Source: Streptomyces canus | Lineage (GTDB): Bacteria > Actinomycetota > Actinomycetes > Streptomycetales > Streptomycetaceae | DNA length: 64,000 nucleotides | Direction: 5' to 3' | NCBI RefSeq assembly: GCF_030815415.1 | Contig: NZ_JAUSWW010000001.1 | Span: 8,680,001-8,744,000 of the forward strand | Shown here: positions 16,659 through 25,807 of the stretch, one piece after another | How positions within the stretch are numbered: the first letter of the stretch is position 1 | How the letters are laid out: each line of letters begins with the position of its first letter | Position numbers and translations under genes: made by a program | Notes under the pieces: generated by a model | What the model was told of the DNA's origin: nothing | Seen by the model: the letters and a program-made list of their open reading frames with translations, nothing else | Database searches by the model: none

Positions 16659-18713
16659 TCAGGGGCAGCTGATGCGGATGTCGCCCGCGTCGGTCGTGCA
16701 GGTGTCCGTGTTGAAGCCGCCGTTGGCGGTGTCGTTGCCGGAGACGCTGTCGACCGTGTTGAGGTTGTCGGTGCCGTAGTTGCCGATCAGGTTGTCGTTG
16801 CCGGGGCCGCCGTTGAGCGTGTCGTCGCCGAACTGGCCGTCGAGGCGGTCGTTGCCGTATCCGCCGTGGACGGTGTCGTTGCCGTAGCTCGCGTCGACGG
16901 TGTCGTCGCCGCCCAGGGCGCAGATCACATCGTTGCTGTAGGTGCCGGTGAGGGTGTCGTTGCCGCTGGTGCCGATACGGGTGCAGCCGCGGGCGTTGTT
17001 GACGGTGGTGGTCTTGGTGGCCGTGTTGTTGGCGGCGGCCGGGTCGGTCGTGGTGGCCGTGACCGTGGCGCGGTCGGTGAGGGTGCCGGTGGCGCGGGGC
17101 TCCACGACGACCGTCACCGTGGCACCGGGGCCGGCGGCGGAGATGCTGCCGAGGGCGCAGGTGGCGCCGGTGGCGGTGATCGTGCAGCTGCCCTGGGTGG
17201 TGGTGGCGGAGACGACCGAGGCGGCGAGTCCGCTGAGGGTGTCGGTGAGGGTGACGCCGGTCGCCGTGGTGCCGGCGGTGGTGTTGGTGACCGCCACGGT
17301 GTACGTGGCACGGTCACCGATGCTCACCGTGCCGGTACCGCTCTTCGTGACCGAGAGGTCCGTGCCGCTCGGCGGCGGTGGCGTGCTGCCGCCTCCCAGG
17401 AAGCGGGCCAGCGCGAAGTCGCTGTTCGGACCGCCCGAGCCGGCGACGACGATCCTGCTGGCGGAGTCGAGCTTCACGCCGCGTGCCGTGTCGACGCCGC
17501 CGAAGTCCGCGGTCGCCTGACCGGCGGTGCCGAAGCCGCTGTCCAGACTGCCGTCGGTGTTGTACCGCAGGACCGAGAAGTCGCTGCCCGCGGTGCCGGC
17601 GGCGACGATCCGCCCGTCCGGCTGGAGCACCATGTCGGCGGCACGGGCCGCGGGTGTGAGCACCCGGCCGTCGCCGTCGAAGCTCGTGTCCAGGCTGCCG
17701 TTGGTGTTGTAGCGGGCCAGCGCGGCCCGGTCGTCGCTGCCGCCCGCCGCGACGATCTTGCCGTCGGGCTGGACCGCCAGCGACTCCACACCGTCGTAGC
17801 CGCCGAAGTCGGTGCGGACGATGCCGTCGCCGTCGAAGCCGGTGTCCACGCTGCCGTCGGTGTTGAAGCGCATCAGCGCGAAGTCGAAGCGAGTGGAGCC
17901 GACCTCGCCCCCGACGACGATCTTCCCGTCGGCCTGCAGGGCCAGGGCACGGCCCTCCCCGCCCTCCTGGAGGACCGGGCCCGCCGGATTGGCGGTCACC
18001 GTGCCGTCGCCGCCGAACGTGCTGTCCGGGGTGCCGTCGCCGGTGAGGCGGAGCACGGCCATGCGGCCCCCGGTGTAGCCGGCCGCGACGATCCTGCCGC
18101 TGGAGTCGATCGCCACGTCGAGGGCCTCGGTCGGGCCGTCGATGTCGGCGAAGACCCGGCCGTCGCCGCTGAAGGTGTCGTCCAGGGTGCCGTCCGCGTT
18201 GTAGCGGACCACCACGAACCAGCAGCAGTTCTCGTACTCCCGCCAGCTGCTGCCCACCACGACGATCTTGCCGTCGGCCTGCAGGACCACGGCGTGGGCC
18301 TCGCTCCACTGGAAGTTCGTGTCCATGGTGTTGACGGCGGTCGTCACCGTGCCGGGGGTGTCGCCGTCGCGGCCGCCGAAGGCGGTGTCCAGGGTGCCGT
18401 CGGTGTTGTGGCGGGTCAGCGCGAAGCGGCTCTCCAGCACCGACTCGTCGGTGGAGGTGCCGACCGAGACGATCTTTCCGTCGGACTGCACCGCCACGTC
18501 ATTGGCGTGATCGTCGTCGGCGAAGCCGGTGAGGACCTTGCCGTCGCCGCTGAAGCCGGGATCCAGGTCGCCCGGGGCCGCGAGGGCGGTGCCCGGAAGG
18601 GTCAGGACGAGTGCCAGGACGGTGACCGCGACCGTCCCGGCCCGGGCCAGGAGGGACCGGCGGCGGCGTCCGTCGTGTCGGCGCCGTGCTGACCGCACAT
18701 GAGGTGTGAGCAT
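16659..18713 (-). CDS. Secreted delta-60 repeat / DUF11 / RTX-like calcium-binding protein
   Basis: A 684-residue exported protein with a Sec signal (residues about 20-45, VAVTVLALVLTLPGTALAA). Residues about 48-440 are seven or so delta-60 repeats of the form DGKIVVVGS...FALxRYNxDGSLDxxFxGDG, which fold as a propeller-like array. A DUF11 (conserved repeat) domain follows, about 450-570 (SVTKSGTGTVSIGDRATYTV). The C terminus, about 585-670, has nonapeptide GGxGxD-like calcium repeats (GGDDTVDASYGNDTVHGG, GNDRLDGQFGDDTLNGG). No enzyme motif is present; an adhesin or matrix role is inference. ATG 18713 is preceded by GGAAGG. It is monocistronic with its own terminator. Confidence 0.83.
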   Translation of the reverse strand: MLTPHVRSARRRHDGRRRRSLLARAGTVAVTVLALVLTLPGTALAAPGDLDPGFSGDGKVLTGFADDDHANDVAVQSDGKIVSVGTSTDESVLESRFALTRHNTDGTLDTAFGGRDGDTPGTVTTAVNTMDTNFQWSEAHAVVLQADGKIVVVGSSWREYENCCWFVVVRYNADGTLDDTFSGDGRVFADIDGPTEALDVAIDSSGRIVAAGYTGGRMAVLRLTGDGTPDSTFGGDGTVTANPAGPVLQEGGEGRALALQADGKIVVGGEVGSTRFDFALMRFNTDGSVDTGFDGDGIVRTDFGGYDGVESLAVQPDGKIVAAGGSDDRAALARYNTNGSLDTSFDGDGRVLTPAARAADMVLQPDGRIVAAGTAGSDFSVLRYNTDGSLDSGFGTAGQATADFGGVDTARGVKLDSASRIVVAGSGGPNSDFALARFLGGGSTPPPPSGTDLSVTKSGTGTVSIGDRATYTVAVTNTTAGTTATGVTLTDTLSGLAASVVSATTTQGSCTITATGATCALGSISAAGPGATVTVVVEPRATGTLTDRATVTATTTDPAAANNTATKTTTVNNARGCTRIGTSGNDTLTGTYSNDVICALGGDDTVDASYGNDTVHGGYGNDRLDGQFGDDTLNGGPGNDNLIGNYGTDNLNTVDSVSGNDTANGGFNTDTCTTDAGDIRISCP

Positions 18714-18821
18714 GCGCGACAGCCTTCCGTCGCCGGATCGCGCAGGCGGTCACCACGAGCTGCGTCGCACTCACCGGACGCGGGAATCCATCCGAGCGGC
18801 GGAGCGCGGGGGCGGCTGAGC

Positions 18822-19229
18822 TCAGTCGCGGGTGTCGCGCTCGGCCTTCTCCGCCTCCTCGGCGCGCTTCTTCTTGATCCGGACCGTCTCGGTGCGGACC
18901 TCGGCCTGGGTGGCGCGCTCCTTGGCCAGCCACTCGGGCTGCTCCTGCTTCAGCGCCTCGATCTGCTCGGTGGTGAGCGGCTCGGTGACGCCGCCGCGCG
19001 CCAGGCCCGCGATGGACACGCCGAGCTTGGCCGCGACCACCGGACGGGGGTGCGGTCCGTGGGCACGGAGATCCTGGAGCCACTGGGGCGGATCGGCCTG
19101 GAGTTCGGTGAGCTGTGCCCGCGAGACGACACCCTCACGGAACTCGGCGGGGGTGGCCTCGAGGTACACACCCAGTTTCTTCGCCGCGGTCGCGGGCTTC
19201 ATCGTCTGGGTGCTCTGGTGCTGCGTCAT
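18822..19229 (-). CDS. DUF5997 family protein
   Basis: A 135-residue soluble, highly charged protein matching DUF5997, an actinobacterial family of unknown role. Visible family features are KKLGVYLEATPAEFREG near the start, PPQWLQDLRAHGPHPRPVVAAKLG in the middle (two parts: PPQWLQDLR and HPRPVVAAKLG), and a Lys/Glu-rich C-terminal helix that could form a coiled coil. It could begin at ATG 19229 or at an internal ATG nine codons later. It is divergent from the LysR-domain gene with 58 bases between starts; this pairing is, to my knowledge, recurrent in Streptomyces, hinting at shared function. Confidence 0.8.
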   Translation of the reverse strand: MTQHQSTQTMKPATAAKKLGVYLEATPAEFREGVVSRAQLTELQADPPQWLQDLRAHGPHPRPVVAAKLGVSIAGLARGGVTEPLTTEQIEALKQEQPEWLAKERATQAEVRTETVRIKKKRAEEAEKAERDTRD

Positions 19230-19287
19230 GGTGTCCAGGGTATCGACTGGGTGAACGTCCGCCGACCACGGCCGGTAACCTGGCCAG

Positions 19288-20040
19288 GTGACAGGCTCGG
19301 AAGAACCCCCGCAGTTCCGGCTCGCCTACGTCCCCGGCGTGACCCCCTCGAAGTGGGTGCGGATCTGGAACGAGCGACTGCCCGACATCCCGCTGACCCT
19401 CCTCCAGCTCTCCGTCGCCGAGGCGCGCGACGCGCTGCGGGACGGGGCCGCGGACGCCGGTCTCGTACGGCTGCCGGTGGACCGTACGGTGCTCAGCGCC
19501 ATCCCGCTCTACGAGGAGAGCACGGTCGTCGTCGTCCCGAAGGACCACGTCGTCGCCGCGGTCGACGAGGTCACGACCGAGGACCTGGCCGACGAGATCG
19601 TGCTGCACCCCCTGGACGACGTCCTGGAGTGGCCGCGGCTGCCGGGACAGCCCGCCTTCGAGCGTCCCGCGACCACGGAGGACGCCGTCGAACTGGTCGC
19701 GGCCGGCATCGGCGTCCTCGTCGTCCCCCAGTCGCTCGCCCGGCTGCACCACCGCAAGGACCTCACCTACCGGCCGGTTACGGACGCCCCCGTGTCGTCC
19801 GTCGCGCTGTCGTGGCCGGAGGACGCGACCACGGACATGGTCGAGGACTTCATCGGCATCGTCCGCGGCCGCACGGTGAACAGCACCCGCGGCCGCCCGG
19901 CCGCTCAGGACATGGCCAAGGCGAAGGCCGACCCCAAGAAGCAGCCCAAGCGCCCCGACGCGGCCGGCGGGCGACGCAAGCCGCCTGCCGCCAAGAAGAC
20001 CCAGGGCGCCAGGCGCGGCAAGCCCCGGCGCCGCTCGTAG
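19288..20040 (+). CDS. LysR substrate-binding-domain protein lacking HTH
   Basis: A 250-residue protein that corresponds to the effector-binding (type 2 periplasmic-binding-fold) half of a LysR regulator: RLAYVPGVTPSKWVRIWNER, LLQLSVAEARDALRDGAADAGLVR, VVVVPKDHVVAA. There is no N-terminal winged helix before it, since the domain starts within 12 residues of the GTG. The last 60 residues are a disordered, strongly basic tail (KKQPKRPD...GRRKPPAAKK...RRGKPRRRS) that could bind nucleic acid non-specifically. It is divergent from DUF5997. Its role is unknown; it might act as a ligand-sensing partner or a co-regulator. Its stop lies three bases from the convergent GH127 stop. Confidence 0.8.
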   Translation: MTGSEEPPQFRLAYVPGVTPSKWVRIWNERLPDIPLTLLQLSVAEARDALRDGAADAGLVRLPVDRTVLSAIPLYEESTVVVVPKDHVVAAVDEVTTEDLADEIVLHPLDDVLEWPRLPGQPAFERPATTEDAVELVAAGIGVLVVPQSLARLHHRKDLTYRPVTDAPVSSVALSWPEDATTDMVEDFIGIVRGRTVNSTRGRPAAQDMAKAKADPKKQPKRPDAAGGRRKPPAAKKTQGARRGKPRRRS

Positions 20041-20043
20041 ACT

Positions 20044-22869
20044 TCAGGACACGTAGGTCGCCTGCCCCGCCGTGCTGATCACCACCTGGCCGTTCGCCTG
20101 GGAGAGCAGCCCGGCGGACACCCAGGCGTTCACGGTGCTCGTCACCTTGGTCACGAGCGCGCTCTTGCTCGCGAACGGCGCCCCCGCCCAGATCTCGTCG
20201 AGCAGCGTGGTGCCGTCGGACTTCGCGGGGTTGGCGATCCCGGAGTCCAGGGTGCCGAAGACGACCTTGGGCTCCGCGCGCCGGAAGTAGGCGTGCGTCG
20301 GATTCTCCGACCCCTCCAGGAAGGGCGCGAACTCCGTACCGTTGAGGGTGTAGTGGAGGGGCTTGCCGCTCACCGGCGCGAGGGTGGGCAGCAGGTCGCC
20401 GGACAGAGCCGCGTTGGCGTACAGCCCGAACGACAGGTAGCTCGTGGCCGAGTTGCGGGCGACCAGGTTGACCGGCCCGTAGAAGAGGGTCTGCAACGCC
20501 GGGTCGTCCAGGGCCTTTTCGACCCGCAGCCGGAAGGGGACGGTGATCCGGACGACGTCGCCCGCCTTCCAGGTCCGGGACACCGTGAAGTAGCTCCCGG
20601 CGGCCGGAGTCCCGCTCGCCGCGGTGCCGTTGACGGTCACCTTGAATCCGGACGTGGCCCACGACGGCACCCGCACCTTCAGGGCGAAGGCCGCGCTGCC
20701 GCCGCCGAAGGTGAGCGTGGTGCCCTGTTCGCGCGGGTAGTCGGTGGTCTGAGTGACGGTCACCCCCTTCTCGGCCCAGGTCAGTCGGGAGGGGCTGTAG
20801 AGGTTCACGTAGAGCGTGCCGCCGTCGGCGCCCTTGAAGTACACCGAGTCCTGGTACTTGGTGGCGCTCTCCATGCCGGTGCCCTCGCAGCAGGTCGTTC
20901 CCTGCTTGGGCGTGTAGTCCCGCACATGACCGGGCGTCAGCCCGATGAAGTAGGTGACGAGTGGCTTCTCCGCGTCGGCCTTGTCCTGCTTGGAGCCGAG
21001 TACCTGGTTGAGCAGCGCCCGCTCGTAGTAGTCCATGTACTTCGGGGTCTGCTCGTGGAAGAACAGCGTCCGGCTGAGCTTGAGCATGTTGTACGCACAG
21101 CACGTCTCGGCGTTGGTGTCGCTGATCGTGCCCGCGATCAGTCCGGAGGCCTTCCAGAACTCACCGGTGCTGGTGCCGCCGATGCCGTACATACGGTTCG
21201 GTACGACCATGCCCCAGAAGTTCCTCGCGGCGGTCAGGTAGCGCGTCTCGCCCGTCGCGTCGTACAGCCGCAGCAGACCGGTGAAGATCGGTATGTGCTG
21301 GTTGGCGTGCAGCCCGCCCAGCGTGTCGGTGTTCGCGGCGCAGGCGTCGATGAGGGAGTCGAGGTCGAACAGCTTGGCCAGCGCGAGGTGTTCGGCCTTC
21401 CCCGAGTTGGCGTGCAGGTCGACGATCGCCTCGACGATGCCGCCGAACTCGCCGCTGGAGAACAGCCCCCACATGCGCTGGAGCGTCGCCTCGGGCAGGA
21501 CGGACAGCCGGGAGTACATCCAGTCGCCCATGCCGGACGCGAGGTCGAGGGCGCGCGCGTCGTCGGTGGCGGCGTACGCGTCCAGCAGACCCCGCAGGAT
21601 CTTGTGCGCGGTGTAGTAGGGCGCCCACACCTTGGTGTAGTCGCTGGCGGTCCTCGTCTCCAGGTCGATGAACTGCGTCTCCGGGTACGCCGCCAGGAAC
21701 CCGGGATGGCTCGGCCCGCCCCAGGTACGGCGCAGCGTGGCGGTCAGACCGCGGCCGGAGCCGTCCGGGAACGTGCCGCCGCCGGTGGCCTGGAACCAGT
21801 ACGAGACGAGGTTGCCGAGTCCCGCCGTGGAGAGCTTGGCCTCGTTGGTCTGGAGCGAGGTGATCTCGGCCTGGGTCAGCGCGCGCGACCAGACGTTGAA
21901 CTCGTCGTAAGCGCCCGCGTACACGGGATCGCCCGCGTAGTTCGAGCGGCCGAGCCAGTTGTTGGCGAGGGTGCCGAGCGCCGCCGGGTTGAGGGTCATC
22001 GCGGTGTTCGTGGCGACGGCCGTGCCGTTGACGTACAGCGTGCCGGTGCTGCCGGAGATCGTGACGGCCAGGTGGCTCCACTGGTTCAGCGGCAGAGCGG
22101 CCGTGCCGTTGAGGGCCTGCTCGCCGCCCGCGCCGTTGGTGGTGATGGCGAACCGGGGCACACCGTTCGCGTTGCGGGTGGCCAGGTACATGTACCGGGT
22201 GGTGTTGTTGCCGAAGTCGAAGGCACGCTGCCAGTTGGCGTCGTGGGTGGGCTTGACCCACACCGACAGGGTGATCGCGGAGGCGCCGCCGAGGACCGCG
22301 GCGGGCAGGTCGACGTACTGGTAGGAGCCGCGCACGTTCTCGTGTGCGGCGCCCCACTTCCCGGTGACGGCAAGCATCTTCGGGTCGGTGCGCAGGGCGG
22401 CGCGGGCCTCGGTCAGAGCGGTGATCATGGTGGTGATCTTGTCCGCGAACACCTGCTCGCCGGTGCTCGCGTACGCCTGCGCCAGCATGGTCAGGAAGTG
22501 GCCGGTGTAGTGCCCGCGCAGATTGCCGTTGGCCTCGCCGTCCAGGCCCTCCCAGCCGCCGGGCGCGACCGCGCCGCCGGTGGAGAGGCCCGCGTTGGCG
22601 CGAAAGACCTGGAGGAGCCGGTTCACGTCGTACCCGCGCGCGTGGTCGAGCATCAACTGCCGCTTGTCGGCGAAGACACCGGGTCCGAGGGCCACCTCGT
22701 CGAGCGCGAAGGGCTGCACGGTCCAGGCGGAGGGCGCGGCCGCGGCTGCGGCGGAGGTGGCGGACGTGGCCGCGGTGGCCCGGCCGCTCGCCGCGTACGA
22801 GAGCGCGGGTGCGGCCGCGGCGAGGGCGGCGGCCTGGAGGAGGTTCCGTCTGGAGAGGGGCGGTGCCAT
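20044..22869 (-). CDS. GH127 beta-L-arabinofuranosidase with nested LamG domain, secreted
   Basis: A 941-residue exported glycoside hydrolase of the GH127 (DUF1680) family, which releases terminal beta-L-arabinofuranose. The Tat signal SRRNLLQAAALAAA is intact. The catalytic (alpha/alpha)6 region is split: residues about 50-165 and about 385-720 belong to GH127 (GHFLTMLAQAYASTGE, then SHPGFLAAYPETQFI, SGEFGGIVEAIVDLHANSG, NAETCCAYNMLKLSRTLF, GTTCCEGTGMES with the Cys cluster used for zinc/nucleophile). About 170-375 is an inserted LamG/concanavalin-like domain (SYQYVDLPAAVLGG...ITLSVWVKPTHD...WSHLAVTISGSTGTLYVNG). GAGGAG precedes ATG 22869. Divergent from a LAL regulator. Confidence 0.9.
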   Translation of the reverse strand: MAPPLSRRNLLQAAALAAAAPALSYAASGRATAATSATSAAAAAAPSAWTVQPFALDEVALGPGVFADKRQLMLDHARGYDVNRLLQVFRANAGLSTGGAVAPGGWEGLDGEANGNLRGHYTGHFLTMLAQAYASTGEQVFADKITTMITALTEARAALRTDPKMLAVTGKWGAAHENVRGSYQYVDLPAAVLGGASAITLSVWVKPTHDANWQRAFDFGNNTTRYMYLATRNANGVPRFAITTNGAGGEQALNGTAALPLNQWSHLAVTISGSTGTLYVNGTAVATNTAMTLNPAALGTLANNWLGRSNYAGDPVYAGAYDEFNVWSRALTQAEITSLQTNEAKLSTAGLGNLVSYWFQATGGGTFPDGSGRGLTATLRRTWGGPSHPGFLAAYPETQFIDLETRTASDYTKVWAPYYTAHKILRGLLDAYAATDDARALDLASGMGDWMYSRLSVLPEATLQRMWGLFSSGEFGGIVEAIVDLHANSGKAEHLALAKLFDLDSLIDACAANTDTLGGLHANQHIPIFTGLLRLYDATGETRYLTAARNFWGMVVPNRMYGIGGTSTGEFWKASGLIAGTISDTNAETCCAYNMLKLSRTLFFHEQTPKYMDYYERALLNQVLGSKQDKADAEKPLVTYFIGLTPGHVRDYTPKQGTTCCEGTGMESATKYQDSVYFKGADGGTLYVNLYSPSRLTWAEKGVTVTQTTDYPREQGTTLTFGGGSAAFALKVRVPSWATSGFKVTVNGTAASGTPAAGSYFTVSRTWKAGDVVRITVPFRLRVEKALDDPALQTLFYGPVNLVARNSATSYLSFGLYANAALSGDLLPTLAPVSGKPLHYTLNGTEFAPFLEGSENPTHAYFRRAEPKVVFGTLDSGIANPAKSDGTTLLDEIWAGAPFASKSALVTKVTSTVNAWVSAGLLSQANGQVVISTAGQATYVS

Positions 22870-22896
22870 GTGTGCTCCTCTATCGGTGTTCTATAT

Positions 22897-22921
22897 GTCG
22901 AACGTCATTCGAATAGTCGAC
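22897..22921. promoter_or_regulatory. Candidate operator between GH127 and LAL regulator
   Basis: The GH127 leader has an unusually AT-rich patch with the half-sites GTCGA and TCGAC at the ends of a 25-base block and the perfect palindrome ATTCGAAT at 22907-22914 inside. Repeated TTCGA elements look like a repressor or activator site, but the protein cannot be named. Confidence 0.35.
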
Positions 22922-23064
22922 CAGACGATAGGGAGGGGGCGGGTGAGCGTCAATGGGTCCGGAGCGATCAGTTCCGGCCGCTCGGTCGAGAGGTCACTGC
23001 TCGCCGGTCTCCCGGGTCGTGGAGGGCCGAAGGCGCGGAGGCGGGGCCCGTCCGGTGCCGCGGT

Positions 23065-23077
23065 GGCAGAATCTGCC
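23065..23077. promoter_or_regulatory. Palindrome immediately before LAL start
   Basis: GGCAGA-A-TCTGCC, a perfect 13-base palindrome, ends two bases before the GTG start of the LAL regulator. There is no Shine-Dalgarno sequence here, so the message may be leaderless or the hairpin may affect initiation; autoregulation is possible. Confidence 0.35.
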
Positions 23078-23079
23078 GC

Positions 23080-25698
23080 GTGGACCGGTGGCTCCTCGAA
23101 CGCGAGCCCGAACTGACGCGACTGGCCGCGGCCGCACGACAGGCGGCTGACGGCGCCGGTGCGGTGGCGCTCGTCTTCGGCGAGGCCGGAATCGGCAAGT
23201 CGAGTCTGGTGAAGGCGATGCCGGAGCGGCTGCCCGAGCGGGCGCGCGTCCTGGTCGGACAGTGCGACGACCTCGCCACCCGGCGCCCCCTCGGCCCGTT
23301 CCGCGACCTCGTCGGCAGCGTCGGCGCCGACCTGGCACGGGCTGTCATGGAGGGCGGCGACCGGCACCGCGTCTACGAGGCCCTGTACGGCGAACTCGCC
23401 GGCACCCCGCATCCGGCGGTCCTCGTCGTCGAGGACGTCCACTGGGCCGACGAGGCCTCGCTGGACGCCCTGCGCTTCCTGGTCCGGCGCATGGAACAGC
23501 TGCCAGCCCTCCTCGTCCTCACCTACCGCGACGACGAGTTGAGCCGCGACCACCCCCTGCGCCACCTCCTCGGCCAGGTCTCCCGCACGCCCCGAGTGCA
23601 CCGGCTGCCCCTGGCCCGGCTGTCCCTCGACGCCGTCCGCACACTGAGCGCCCCCGGGTGCCTCGACGCCGCCCAGGTGTACGAGGTGACCTCGGGCAAC
23701 CCGTTCTTCGTCGCCGAGATCATGGCCGCGGGCGGCACCGGGGGAGTGCCCCCGACCGTCGTCGACGCCGTCCTCGCCCGGCTGCGCGGACTGGACGCGG
23801 CCACGCTGGACGCGCTGGAGCAGCTCGCCGTCGTCCCCTCGGCCGTCGAACGCCCGCTGGTGGACGCGCTGCTGGCGGATGGTGTGGCCGTACTGGCGGA
23901 GGCCGAGCAGCGCGGACTGCTCGCCGTGGCACCCGAGCGCGTGGCGTTCCGGCACGAGCTGATCCGGCGCGCCGTCGCCGACTCCCTGCCCGCCGCCCGC
24001 CGTATCGCACTCAACCGCAACGTCCTGGCCGCACTCGTCGCCCGGCCCGGCTCCGACGCCGCCCGCATCGTCCACCACGCCGACCGCGCCGGCGACCAGG
24101 ACGCCATCGCCCGCTACGGCCCGGACGCGGCCAAGGACGCGGCCGGCGCCGGCGCCCACCGCGAGGCCGCCGCCCAGCTCCGCCTCGTCCTGCGGCAACG
24201 CCATCGCTACGCCCCGGCCGAACTCGCCGAGCTGCTGGAACGCCATGCCGTGGAGAGCTACACCATCGCCGACTCGGCCACCGCCGTCACGGCCCAGCGC
24301 GAGGCCGTCGCTCTGCGCCGCTCCCTCGGCGACACGCTCGCCCTCGGCGCCGACCTGCGCTGGCTGTCCCGCATCCACTGGTGGGCCGGGGACGCCGACC
24401 AGGCCCAGGAGGCCGCCCGGGAGGCCGTCACCGTGCTGGAACACGCCGGCGACGACCGTCTCCTCGCCCTCGCCGTCAGCAATACCGCCCAGCTGCGCAT
24501 GCTGTCCGACCGCTACGCCGAGGCCGTGGAACTCGGCGAACGCGCCATCGTCCTGGCCCGCAAGGCGGGCGACGCGGCGATCCTCTCCCACGCCCTCAAC
24601 AACGTCGGCTGCGCCCGCTGGCGCGGAGGGGACCCCGCCGGGCGGTGGCAGCTGGAGGAGAGCCTCGACGTCGCGCTCGTCGCCGGCGAGGTCGAACACG
24701 CCTGCCGGTCCTACGCCAACCTGATCTGGACCCTCCTCGACCACCTCCGGTACGAAGAGGCCGACACGTTCCTGGTCCCGGCGATGGACCTCGCCGACCG
24801 CGCCGAACACCTCGGCTTCCTCAACTACCTCCACGTCGAGCTGGCCGTACGGCGGCTCGCGGCCGCCGACTGGGACGACGCCGAGAAGCACGCCGAGTAC
24901 GGCATGCACGACTTCGTGCCCGCCCGCTGCCCCGCGCTCACCGTGCTCGCCCGGGTCCGCACCCGCTGCGGCCGGCCCGGCGCCGCCGAACTCCTCGCCG
25001 AGGCCTGGCAGATCGCCGTACGGACCAGGGAACTGCAACGCACCGGCCCGGTGGCGGCGGCCCTCGCGGAGGCGGCGTGGTTGCGCGGCGACCTCGCCGC
25101 CGTCGTCGCGGCGGCGGGACCCGTCCACGCCCAGGCCGACCGCCTGCCCGGCATCCCGTACCGCGCCGAGCTCGGCTACTGGCTCACCAGGGCGGGGCAC
25201 CGCGTGTCACTGGAGGACTCGGACCATCCGTACGCGCTCCAGGCCCGCGGCCAGTGGCGCACGGCCGCCACCCTGTGGGAGGCGGCGGGCTGCCCCTACG
25301 AACACGCCGTCGCCCTCGCCGAGAGCCCCGACCCCGCCGACAAACTCAGCGCGCTCGCCGCCCTGGACGCCCTGGGCGCCGAGCCCCGGGCCCGGCTGCT
25401 CCGCACCGAACTGCGGCAGCTCGGCGTCCGCCACATCCCGCGCGGCCCCCTGGCCGAGACCCGCGAGAACCCCGCGGGCCTGACCCGGCGCCAGCTCCAG
25501 GTCATGCGGCTGCTCACGGAAGGCCTGACCAACGCCGAGATCGCGGCCCGGCTCGTCGTGTCCGTACGCACGGTCGACAACCATGTACGCGCCGTCCTCG
25601 ACAAACTCGACGCGCCCTCCCGACGGCACGCCGCCGACCGCGCGGCGCGGCTCGGGCTGCTCCCGGAACGTGAAGCTTCGCTTCCCGGCGAAACGTAG
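23080..25698 (+). CDS. LAL-type (AAA ATPase + LuxR) transcriptional regulator
   Basis: An 872-residue large ATP-binding LuxR regulator. It has an N-terminal AAA/STAND ATPase with Walker A GEAGIGKSS (residues 34-42) and Walker B LVVEDVHWAD, a long helical TPR-like sensor region (about 350-780) and a C-terminal LuxR helix-turn-helix (about 799-843: LTRRQLQVMRLLTEGLTNAEIA, VSVRTVDNHVRAVLDKL). The GTG at 23080 gives MDRWLLEREPELTRL, the usual family start; the frame is open far upstream only because it is antisense to GH127. It is divergent from GH127 and 109 bases before the BBE-like oxidoreductase, so either may be its target; LALs often sense sugars or activate secondary metabolism. Confidence 0.88.
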   Translation: MDRWLLEREPELTRLAAAARQAADGAGAVALVFGEAGIGKSSLVKAMPERLPERARVLVGQCDDLATRRPLGPFRDLVGSVGADLARAVMEGGDRHRVYEALYGELAGTPHPAVLVVEDVHWADEASLDALRFLVRRMEQLPALLVLTYRDDELSRDHPLRHLLGQVSRTPRVHRLPLARLSLDAVRTLSAPGCLDAAQVYEVTSGNPFFVAEIMAAGGTGGVPPTVVDAVLARLRGLDAATLDALEQLAVVPSAVERPLVDALLADGVAVLAEAEQRGLLAVAPERVAFRHELIRRAVADSLPAARRIALNRNVLAALVARPGSDAARIVHHADRAGDQDAIARYGPDAAKDAAGAGAHREAAAQLRLVLRQRHRYAPAELAELLERHAVESYTIADSATAVTAQREAVALRRSLGDTLALGADLRWLSRIHWWAGDADQAQEAAREAVTVLEHAGDDRLLALAVSNTAQLRMLSDRYAEAVELGERAIVLARKAGDAAILSHALNNVGCARWRGGDPAGRWQLEESLDVALVAGEVEHACRSYANLIWTLLDHLRYEEADTFLVPAMDLADRAEHLGFLNYLHVELAVRRLAAADWDDAEKHAEYGMHDFVPARCPALTVLARVRTRCGRPGAAELLAEAWQIAVRTRELQRTGPVAAALAEAAWLRGDLAAVVAAAGPVHAQADRLPGIPYRAELGYWLTRAGHRVSLEDSDHPYALQARGQWRTAATLWEAAGCPYEHAVALAESPDPADKLSALAALDALGAEPRARLLRTELRQLGVRHIPRGPLAETRENPAGLTRRQLQVMRLLTEGLTNAEIAARLVVSVRTVDNHVRAVLDKLDAPSRRHAADRAARLGLLPEREASLPGET

Positions 25699-25777
25699 GT
25701 ACCCGGCGGCCCCGAGCTGGGTGACGGCCACGGATGTCCACTGTGGTGTGACGCGAGTAGAATATACGAATTGACCC

Positions 25778-25791
25778 GAATCGCCCGATTC
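25778..25791. promoter_or_regulatory. Inverted repeat before FAD oxidoreductase
   Basis: GAATCG-CC-CGATTC is a perfect 14-base inverted repeat ending 16 bases before the ATG, downstream of a good -10-like TAGAAT at about 25758. Position fits a repressor site or 5' UTR hairpin. Confidence 0.45.
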
Positions 25792-25807
25792 CTGAACGGG
25801 GGACCGC

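Noticed and set aside
16740-16990. A short tandem repeat block considered as CRISPR or satellite
   Set aside because: The repeats are in-frame calcium-binding nonapeptides of the protein, with no spacers of constant length.
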